A stretch of DNA of 64,000 bases from Anseranas semipalmata (taxonomy: Eukaryota; Chordata; Aves; Anseriformes; Anseranatidae): assembly GCA_013399115.1 (NCBI GenBank), contig VXAA01007212.1:817600-881599 (forward strand), written 5' to 3'. The notes below the pieces were generated by a model that saw only the letters and a program-made list of their open reading frames with translations, made no database searches and had not been told where the DNA came from. Shown here one piece after another: positions 50,936-61,314 of this stretch (within the stretch, counting starts at the first letter, position 1; each line of letters starts with the position of its first letter). A program made the position numbers and the translations under genes.

Positions 50936-53589
50936 AAAATCCTTTGCAGGATCAAGGCCTCAGTCTCCAACCAAAAGGATATCTCCCAACTATAGATTTT
51001 TTTTACTTGATTTGAAATGGCAAATAAAAGATAAAATCCTCCTGAACAATAATCTATTCTTCCAAAGTAAATAACATATTCACCCCTGCCATGTTACTTC
51101 ATTTTTATTCTGTATTACTACATGAGGATATCACCAGCCTCACACAGACTTAGATTTATTATTGAACAAAACCCGATATTCTTGTCAGATTTTAATAAAT
51201 AAGAGTTTGAGAAAAACAAAAGCCTCCCAGCAAGTGCATTACAAATGGATTCATGAATAATTTAGGACACCACTTTTTATTAACTTTCTCTAGGTTAATC
51301 TTTTCACAGGGCTTGTCCATACGCCAAAGTCCTGCCTTTAACTATGGTGCTACAGTACTGCTACACAGCCCAACCCAACCCTTTGTAGTATTTTCATGTA
51401 GAGCATTCAGCGTGCAATAAAAATGCTCAGGACTATTAGCTCACTCCTGCACAGAAACACGAATGTGTGAGTATGGTACAGTATCCTCAAAGCAACTCAA
51501 CTCTGTCCACATGGGAATCTGTTGTAACACACCCGCAAAAACAAAAATTCATGACACACGCAAGTGTAATTTTCAAATGTAGATGAGGTCTCAGTTATTT
51601 AAGCCACGCTGCAAGGGCAATTTGTATTAAATTTCAGTTCAAAATTCAGCCCTCCAAACTAGAGAAAAACATCCACATCTTTAGACCAGCAATTTTAGAT
51701 CCATTGGAAGATGAGACAGAGCAGACATGGTACATGGCCAGCAGGAGGACAGCATGGGCTTGCTCCAGGGAATGAGGCACCGTTGCCCCAGAGGCTGCTG
51801 GTGCAAGAGGTGAGGAGCCTGCACTGCACCGACCCCGGGAGGGCTGCACAAAATGGTTTTCAGAAATGTTCAACAGAGGGCACAGAAGTTGTGGAGAAGC
51901 CAGGCTACCCTCCAGCGTGTTTACCAAAGGTCAAGGGGGTGGTTACACTGTAGTGTATTGAGCAAAGGAAGTTAATCTGCATTCAGAGTGTTTTAATAAC
52001 TTCAGAGTACAGTCAACTGCAGCAGTTTGGTTTGTAGGAGCAGACAAACATCGTTCTTACAGCAGCTAACGAAAGGGACACAGACTTCTACCTGGTTCAG
52101 GTTTCAAACAGGATGCTGCAGTCCTCTTTGCAATTATTTTGTCATTTAGTAGCTGTGCCTTTTCTTTTATCTCCAGGAATAAGCAGCAATCTAGCAGTGA
52201 CTCGTGCTGTTTTCCACGTGCCCCACCATTGCTTTCTGCAGAGCCACGGCCCAGGTGTCCCACCCCACTCCTAGTGCTTGCTGGGGCCACAGAATTCGCC
52301 CCAGGCCGCCAGCAGCCCAGGCCCTGAGCCATGGACATGCTGGCTGAGCACAGCGGGCGGGAGCACTGCCCGGCTGCACAGGGAAAGACGGAGAGCACGC
52401 GTGGTGCGTCCTGGCAAAGGGCCGTACGGCTTTGGGCAACACCCGCATGGGAAACACCTGCAACCCTTTCACCTTGCTTATAGTGCTGCTGCCAATTCAC
52501 AGAAGACTTTGATCTCCCTATCTGTTATCAGTCCTGTGTGTTACAAACACAGGACATTAATCATAAAACACATATATGATGTTAGGCAATAAACAAGGCT
52601 TTGTTTTCTGTGCTGCAGCCTGGTAAAGTACACAAAGATCATCTGGAAAGCTAAATGAAAAAAAAACCACCAATTTTATTATCTCCATCTTCCTCAGGGA
52701 AGAGCAAAGAACAAAGAACCAAAAGAAAAAAAATAGTATGCAAACACAGAAATTCAGGGGAAAAGGCTGATTTTCTTAGGAAACACTTTCAAAAAAAAAA
52801 TTTCCTTGATCACTCTGCCTCTATTATTTAGAGACACTCATTCACCACAGGCAGAAAAATGCAAAAAATGACTAGCGCGCTGCTTGTGTAAAACAGGACT
52901 CTAGGCTGGCGTTACTTGTTTAATTATTCCAGAGGTCAGTAAATTGATTTGTCACGAGCACTGTCCCCTCCTGGCTCCTGCGGGCAGTTCTGACTCCACA
53001 GGACTAAACGTTACATAGCTAACAGCTGCAAAGCCCAGACTCAAGCTTCACAGAAATGGTTACTTTAGTCCAAGAGGAAAGAAAAGGAGAGGATAAAAAA
53101 TTGCCAGGTACCAGTGAGTCCAATTATTATTTGTGTCATATTAGCAGCAAGAGGCCTCAAAGGTCCCCGGGCCCTAATCTGGTAGGAGTTATCCATAAAT
53201 AGGAGGCCTGGAGAGCCCCAGATTTAAATAACCAGGAGCAACAAACAGTGAGGAAAACAAATAACGTCCTCTGCTTTCCAGCTGCGGGACTGAGGCGCAG
53301 GCAGGGATGAGGAGCTGGGAATCGCCAGCCATCAGCTCTTTTTCCTGTTGACTCCCTGCAAGACCAGGGCTCCTTGGATGTCATTTACATCTGAAAATCT
53401 CGGGCTGGCTTTCTTCAGGCTTCTTCAGGAAGCGAGGTGGAAAGCCAGGAGTGCTCCTGTGCCACTTCTCCTGCGTGCCGGGCTGCGGCACGAAGCGGGG
53501 GACTGCCCTGCCTGGACTGTCAGCATAAAGCACCCGCAAGGGGAGTAGCTCCAGGTAGAGAACTGAGAAACGCTCGTTGCTTCTTCAGG

Positions 53590-53608
53590 AAAAAAAAAAA
53601 AAAAAAAA
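53590..53608. repeat. Poly(A) run
   Basis: Nineteen A followed by gacaccc. No parent retroposed sequence was recognised. Confidence 0.9.
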
Positions 53609-54729
53609 GACACCCTAGACACAGGTGATCTTATTGCACATGAAAACGAAGCGCTGGTAGCACTAAGCAGTCACAGGCACAGAGAAAAGTTTCCAAGCAC
53701 AGCTCTGCCAGCATACACATGCCTTAGCATAAGACTAATCCAACCCATTGTATAAATTCATAAAAAGAAGACACGGCCACAGTGATTTCTATTTAAGAAT
53801 AAATAGTTCCTCATTTCCTTTTTCAATGAACTGTGCTTCTTTTCATGTCATGAAAGCTTCAAAATAAGCACACAGAACTATTAATTTAATTCCTGACTGC
53901 ATTAAAAATATCCCGTAACAAGATGCCCAGACACTCGCGCACACTGTCTGTGCTGCCCTGTACTGCTCAGCACCCACCTCTTTGTCCACATACCCCGGAT
54001 TAAAAATGCTATCTTCTACATACCATGAACCTCTGCACTATCTCACACTTGCACCTTGCCAAAAGACCTCTGCTTTCCTACGTGCTTAAGGAAGTATCAA
54101 GAAAGGAGGAAAATGCTGCAATTATTTATATTCTCTCCCCCCCTGAAAGCATAGCTATATTTAAAGGAGCTCCTCCCTTGTCAGGTGCAATAAGAGCCTG
54201 CTGGCACAAGAGCAGGGCTAGCAGTAAAGAGAAGGGGTGCTGACTGGGACCAGTGCAAGCTACAGAGCTGGTAGAGCCTTTTGGGTACCTTACACCATGC
54301 TGCAAGCAAGATCTGTTTCTGGGGCATCTCTAACTCAGGCTTGGGTTTAGCAACCTGAGCGTCTCACCCTCATTTACCAGCCCCTTCCCCTTCCAAGTGA
54401 GCAGCGTGGGAGATGCAGACTCCACATGGCTGTGTTAATTCATTCATGAAATGAAGTAGATGACATTTACCCACATATAAGGAATGACAAGGGATTAAAT
54501 TAAGCTCACAAAGTGCCACGAAGAGGAAAAAACAACCTTCTGAATTATACAAGCATACTGGGCAATCTGCGTCCATTTGGTTTTCTGAGGAAATTTTAGT
54601 CCAGATCCACGTGCGAGGTTCAGTCACAGCAAGCACAAAAACTCATGTCTGTGTTCCCGGATGGGGAAGAGAAGCAGCAAAGGGGACGGACGTGAAGAGG
54701 AGAATCATTTATTTTCTTCCTCTGGGCAG

Positions 54730-54960
54730 GCAGTGGGAGAAGTGCAGAGCCTGGCGGGGCGCAGGCTGCGTTCCTCCGCAGCTGGGAGCTTCCCCTTCCC
54801 GGGGCTGGCGGCTTTATTTTTGTGCCAGCGGCCGGGCTAAAATGACTGCCACCACCACCACAGCTCCGCGATTGCGCGTCACATCACTTCTGCTGATTAG
54901 CTGCATCAGTATGCCGCTTCATTAATGCGAAATGAAAGCTGTAAATAAGGGTGCCTTTTC
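54730..54960. promoter_or_regulatory. GC-rich to homeobox-site-rich block, candidate enhancer
   Basis: GC-rich DNA with CpGs (54750-54880) passes into a run with TTGCGCGTCA, an inverted repeat CTGAT-7-ATCAG at 54893-54909, and the palindrome CATTAATG at 54920-54927 inside TTCATTAATGCGAAATGAA. Such mixed CpG and TAAT-core content is typical of conserved developmental enhancers. This is inference; cross-species alignment is needed. Confidence 0.35.
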
Positions 54961-55410
54961 ACAGGATGCTACTGGGAGTGAGAAGTACCGTGATATTCTT
55001 AAGAAACCAGCCACTCTTGCCTGGAGGAACGGTGCCATTGCTACTGGGTGATGCTCAAAATGCTCATAGCTCTTAACTTGGCAAGCTCGCCAGAAGAAGG
55101 TTTCTAAATCTTTTCCCACCGTGTTTCCCACCAAGCTTGGACTGTATTAGTCTGTGTTTTGTTACCCATGTTTAGACTGTGACATTTTCACCAAAGCTTG
55201 TTTTGTCTGCGCTCGTTAAAGCACAGTATGCCTGACTGACCTCATGTGATGTTGCAGCAGACGTTTCCTGTGTGTTTCAGCATATTTCTGTGCCTGGCCT
55301 TTCTGTGGGCTTGCGAGACACAGCGTGAGAGCAGTCTCATCTTGGGCTCTTTGCACCTAATTCAATACCAAACTGTTCCTTTTCCATACGCTGCGAGAAA
55401 AACCACCAGG

Positions 55411-55445
55411 TTACTATTTCCAGAACACTGGATTACTATTTCCAG
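55411..55445. repeat. Short direct repeat, 22-bp period
   Basis: ttactatttccag occurs at 55411 and again at 55433, separated by nine bases. A minor local duplication. Confidence 0.85.
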
Positions 55446-55677
55446 GGAAGGCTACATCTGGGAGATAGCAAACTTTCTGGTTCTCCAAACTTTACTTGCC
55501 ACCGTTTACACAGTGTTCATTTATATGGGTTTGTGCAAGTCTTTTAGTTACATTTGACAGCTACCTATTTTTATCAGCGCAGTGTAAAAAAAGGAAAGGC
55601 TACAAGATGGCTGAGGAGGATAAGCAGACAATATTACACAGGCTAAACAAGAGCAGCCTTTTCTCTGTCTTTTAATA

Positions 55678-55689
55678 AAAAAAAAAAAA
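55678..55689. repeat. Poly(A) run
   Basis: Twelve A directly after ttttaat, which also forms an AATAAA word; no parent element was seen. Confidence 0.8.
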
Positions 55690-57743
55690 GAAAAGGAAGA
55701 AAAGGGAGGGAGAGGGATGTGCTCAGCACATATCCTGATTTCTAGTCAGAAGCTGGAAGCAGCTTCCCTTGACAGACAGGTGAGCAATTTCTAGGAAACA
55801 ACTGGAAGTGTAAGTGTGGCAGGACTGCAGTCATTTCACACAAGATAAATGGAGATAGTGCAGCCTACTTGAAGATGAGGGATATGACTGGGATGCTACT
55901 CAGAAAAATATGGCTCAGAGAACACGCAGAAGCGGGGTGTGCAGCACATTGCTGCTTGCTAGCAAAGCAGGGGGGACCCACCTGAGCGGACAGCAGGGAA
56001 GCCAGGGAGGATCCTCCGTGTCCCCCAAAGCAGGAGAGCATGTGTGCATCATCGTGCAGGCTCCAGAGAAAATTTGGGGATGGGGGACAAGAACATGTGT
56101 GCAACCATGCAGAGAAAATGAAACTGGGGAGATGTCGAAGGATTTAAATATAATTTGTGATACTATGACAGGGCAAGATACAGCAATCTATAAAACAGGT
56201 TGACTGTAACAAAACCACAAGTGTAATAAAGTTGCTAGTTACATGCCCATCACTACTCCTCATATAAGCAAACACTCTTCAAGAAGACTAAAACAAAACC
56301 TGTGTGATCCGACTTCTGCCTCTGATAAAGCATTTCTGACCACAATAAAATAGCAACTTTTATTATTTTTCCTCCCTGAGACCTGAAATCAGGGTACAAA
56401 CAAAAGCCATCCATAAGGTTGCGCTTCTACAACCTTCATCTCATATATACTTTGCATATCATGGCCAGGACTCAAGTGCGACTAGAGATTTTCATATCTC
56501 CGCTTTTGGTTATCCATTTTAGCCCTAAAGGAAAGAAACAGCTTTCAGAAAACACTGAGTATCTCTATCTGCTGAAAAGTCATGTCCTGATACATATCTT
56601 CAAAAGAGGCATTCAGAACAGAGGCATTCAAAATCAGTAGGCTGTTTCTGTTTGTTTTAACTCTGTACTTTATCTTTGATTTCTTCCTAGGCAAGACAGC
56701 TCATCTGCCTCCTGTAAATACGATCAGCAGCGGTGGACGATACAATATTTTATTTCTGCATGTGTTTGAAATAAACATACACAATTTTCTTTCAGTCTAC
56801 CCCTTCTTAGTGGCATTTTGATCTTAAATCAATGAGAGCGCTACAATATATTGCACACCATCACTTTTTATTCCTTTGCTCTGCTTACGTTAATGCAGAT
56901 CCATGCACTTCTGGAATCATACTGTCTTAATATCAGAATATTTTAATTCCTCCAAGATAGCTAGGACTCAATACACTGATTTTCTGCATTGTAGACACAA
57001 CAACGCGATGAAATGAGTAAGCCAAATTGAGTTTTGCATAACAAACTACACAGCCATACACTACGCCGTTTTCTTAAATAAGAAACAAGACACTTCGGCT
57101 TGGCCATGGCTACCAGCCCGAAGATATCTGGAGTTTAAGCAAATGAAGCAGGGTTTGATGCGCGGAACCAGTGGGCACGCCATCCAGCTGGTTCAAGTGC
57201 TGTAAACTCACAGCTGCCAGCCAGCGCTGGGCAGCCTGTCTCAGGCAAGGAAGGGGTTGCCAGGCTGGCCACGAGAGGGGCAGTCACTGGGACCTGTTTT
57301 TTTCTCCTGGTCTGCCTTAAGATTAGGTTGAAACAAAGGAAAAAAGGATAGTAACCACCTACTGAGCTCCTGGGAATGTACTTTTTTATGCTATGGCATA
57401 CAAAATGCATTCAGGCAAGATTCATTTTTTTAAATCCTTGCATACCTATGGTGTTGTGTACTTTTTCTATACGTTTTTAAGACCTATGCACACACACACA
57501 AAATCATTTAATTTTGTTAATGCATTATTAAATGCACACTAAGCCCAATAAAAGTCATTTCCCAGAGCTTTATGCATTTATCATGAAACCACTAGCAGAA
57601 TTCTTTACAATAAAAATGCTAGCCGTACACATGACCAAACTAAATTATCTCGGGAAATGGCTAATATCTGACCATGTGGAAACATTAGAAAGCAGGGCTT
57701 TGTTACAGGACTAGACGGAAAAAATAGATATATTTTCTTACAG

Positions 57744-57762
57744 AAAAAAAAAAAAAAAAAAA
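57744..57762. repeat. Poly(A) run
   Basis: Nineteen A; no recognisable retroposed sequence adjoining. Confidence 0.9.
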
Positions 57763-58468
57763 CTAAAGATAGAAATATTTTTAATAGTAAAAAAAAGCTG
57801 CAGCTCCAGGAAATTTTCCTCAATCAATTCAATCTGTGTCATGCTGGACCTTAAAAACCCATTAAAATAACCATGATAAATTTCCCAACCTCTTTCAGTG
57901 CACCACGCAGAAGACAAAGGAAACTGCAATTCAACAGAGAAAAGGAAGAATAGAATGGAAAAAGCTGATAGATTGTGCATCAGTGGTAACATCCTCGCTC
58001 ACAACAACAGGCAAATCTGCGCCACAAAGGACGGTAGGAGCTGAAGGGATGTGCACAGCTGACAATGGCACTCCAAAGGAACGACTTCCAGGAAAATCTG
58101 CTGTTACAAATGGACAACACGCTGCTGGGAAGGAGTTGAGTCACAACTTTCATAACATCGCAAATTATTTCAGCCTAAAAACTGAAGTACTAAAGAACAG
58201 GACACACACGGCCCTGGTAAGACAACTATGGGGCTAATATCCTACACAAACAGCTAATGTGAACACCTGGTTTAAATTATTAAACCTCACTGAAATCCAT
58301 GCAAGTTCGAGGAACTGACCCAATACTTAATGTGTAGTTATACAACACAGATCATATTTCAAATAGTAATATTAGTAAGAGCACTGCTTGGTTGACCTAT
58401 TTTTCCATTGGCCACCTCGTACATATTATCAATTGTAAGAAATATGCTTCTTTTGCTGCTTTTTTTTT

Positions 58469-58485
58469 GTTTGTTTGTTTGTTTG
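58469..58485. repeat. (GTTT)n microsatellite
   Basis: Four GTTT units after a run of T. Confidence 0.9.
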
Positions 58486-60835
58486 AGCAGAATGGTGGAG
58501 GTGGAATTTTATAACAAATTACATATATGTTATGTTATCCTGAAACAACCTGAACCCCTGAGGACGGTGGAGCTCGTTTAGTCCTCTTCCATGGACCTGC
58601 CCTTCCACCCTGGAGCAGTAGGTCCTGCTCACCCACCTCCTTCTTCTGAAGGCCAGCCCTGGCACAGCACATCACACCGATGCTGGGACCCGATCCCCAC
58701 GCACACACTGCACGCAGTCAAGCTCTGCTCATGGCTGCTTTAGACGGCTGTCCCAGGCCCACATTTGGCCGCCCTGGGATGTTAGTGAGATGTAGGCTGA
58801 AGAATTTCTCTTCTTTGGCTCGGTCATAGCTGCTTGGCTAAAGGCCTCAGGACTCCTGGGGACCTGCCTCATTTCTGAGCTGAGTAAATGTTATCATCCA
58901 ACATTGCTTTGCTATATTACTTCCAAAACCCATTGGGTCTCTGATGTCTGCTGGAACTATTTCCTAGAGCCTTTCCCTCCAGACAGTAGAGTGCACATGA
59001 AACACCAGTATTCGTATTTAATATTTTGGGGGAGAAAATTTCTGAACCAAAGCTTACGTTTTTAATTGCTCAAAGTCTACCTAGAAAAAAGGGAAAATGA
59101 GTTGAAAGCAGGCCAATGCAAACAGTACATATTCCTTCTAAATATTCAGGTACTGGGGCAAGATCAAGTGACCTGATCCTCATGCAGCAACAGAGGTATA
59201 GCAGAGACACAACCCACTGAATCTATCCATAACCCCTATAAACAAAGCAAAAAATACAGGCACAACTGTAGGATGAACCATTACTGAAGTAAATATATCG
59301 ATCTATCAAAAATGATTGAAGACTGACAATAAAAGGGTTATAAATGCTCAGAAAAAAAAAGAGAAGGCAAAAACAACAACAAAAACCCAACCCACTGAAA
59401 AACTCCCACCTGCATTCACAGGGAAAAATGGACTGGAACAATAAAACACAATGGCAGTGCTTGTACGTCTATGATAGCTGCCCCTCCCTAAAGCCTGAAC
59501 AGTCTTGCTATAAACCAAGCAAATGAAAATGTAAATGCATGAGCAATTGTCTGGGGGATCCATATACTTTGTGTCCTGTAGGCAAAGAACGAAGGGGAAA
59601 GAAGGAAGGGAGAAGGCACCACTTTTAATATTTGTAATTATTGATCATGCTCTCCTCACCTGGAGCTTTTTTAATCCAGCAGAGACTTTACAGTTAAATA
59701 TGTAATGCTGCCTCCACGGTAGCTTCAGCGCTGCTAGCAAAAGCCTCTTCTCCCCTGACCTCAGCACAAGCCGCTGCTTCGACTCCTCTGGCAGGAGGGG
59801 GCAGGCAGGGACAGCCCGCAGATTTTGGGGTGACAGACAGAGAGAACCGTGCAAACAGCCGCCCGCGGAAATGCAGTATTCAAAATGGCGAGTTCAAAAG
59901 AAGCATGGGATGGGGAATTACTCCGAATGCAACACCCACAGAAGTCGTGTGTACGTACAAACACAACAGTGTATCAATGGGGCATCAGGGGCTACTCCAA
60001 GGCTTATAAACTGTGTATTTATTTAAGCATTTTGCTAAGGAGACCAACAGTTCCAGTAGCTTCACAAACTCGATTCTGTTTTTCACTATTGATGAAAATC
60101 CAGTTGTGTTAGTTACTGGACAAAAGCAAATAAAACGCCACTGACTTAAGAGAACAGTTGGGTCTATAGCAAGAATAAGTTTAGTTTCTTCAAGTATTTA
60201 ACCTTGCAGTTTTACAATACATTTCTCTGCCTCAAAAATCGGAATTTAAATTATTTTAATAGAAAATAATTTAATATTTAAAGGCCAACACTTTTCCATA
60301 TGATATTCCATTACCATCTGGCCTGTTTTAACCCTTGCCTCTGTGCTGCACTTTTAGACTGACTTTCTCATTCTCCTGCCCCACGCATAGGCCTGCATTA
60401 CCCGTTGGGCCAAATGGACAGACAGTGGACATAGAAAATCGTTAGGCTGCTTTGATAATATTTTACTTTGGTCCTTCACACAGAGTATTTCATAAGATGT
60501 TCCATGTGATACAAGGTCCCAAAGAATCAAGATCCTCTCATAATGTCATTTTCGAAAGACACTGCAGCAGTTCCCAGTGTCTTTGCCAAAATCCTTTTTC
60601 AATAAAATAGATTCTAACACTGAAAGAAAAGCTTGGATTATTGCTGAGTGATAAAATGTCTACTGCTAGCCCTTACAGAGTCAGAACATTGCTCCCAACT
60701 CACTCCTTTTTCTGTAAGCTACTTTAAGATGTCTGGATACATCTTAACATTTGCTGTACCAAACCTAATTTTATTCAATAGGTACCATCATCCAAAAATC
60801 GAAGTTATATGACATGAGAGAGACCTAAAAACATT

Positions 60836-60917
60836 GGGTCGAGATCCTCAAATAGTCATGGCTCTATGACTTTAATGGAGCTACACTGAAGTAAACAACA
60901 GCTTGAAGGTCCAGACC
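60836..60917. repeat. Fossil palindromic repeat copy
   Basis: Around the near-palindrome ggctctatgactttaatgga (60860-60882, completed by gct) are gagatcctcaaatagtcatg on the left and acactgaagtaaacaacagc then ttgaaggtccagacc on the right. This is the two-armed form of the repeat seen one-armed at 40985-41036. The arms and centre suggest a MITE-like or hairpin-containing ancestral element; the family is not identified. Confidence 0.5.
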
Positions 60918-61297
60918 ACTATTTCCAGGCTTGTTTACATGGGGCAAGAGAAGAGATTCTGGGACAAGAGGTGGTTGGAATCTTAAAACAGTTAGACTAG
61001 AAAAAAATCCTACATGAGCACACCCGTATCAATGTAGTAATTGGTGGGGGGAGCTGGTCACTTTTTTCCATGATTTAGTTTGTGCTGTTCCTGAACTGCT
61101 GTGTCTGTGCATGGGATGTTTTTTGACATTACTACAGCTGTTTAATTATACCAGGACAATTTTATCAGTGTGACTAATATAAATCCTCCTTCAAGACAAG
61201 CCTTCAGGTTTAGCCACCAAATTTAACGGAAGGCAAGAAAGATTCACAATCCCCAGGGTAATGGTGGCTCAGTTCATTCTACACGCCCCAAGCTAGG

Positions 61298-61314
61298 AAA
61301 AAAAAAAAAAAAAA
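61298..61314. repeat. Poly(A) run
   Basis: Seventeen A followed by gtagc; no parent element recognised. Confidence 0.9.

Noticed and set aside
52066..52500. 144-codon open frame on the minus strand
   Set aside because: Open on several frames because of GC content; no domain or conserved motif seen.
57530..57560. Minus-strand TFIG-like word as a candidate for the PFIGN exon
   Set aside because: Flanking residues do not match the expected KPSP or NLTFF context, and borders lack fitting splice sites.
58915..58940. Minus-strand GFW-like word as a candidate for the missing short exon
   Set aside because: A stop codon follows two codons later, so it cannot encode the conserved segment.
59130..59225. 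Possible further MIR-like fragment
   Set aside because: Only a loose resemblance around gtgacctgatcctcatgcag; box order is not clear enough to call.
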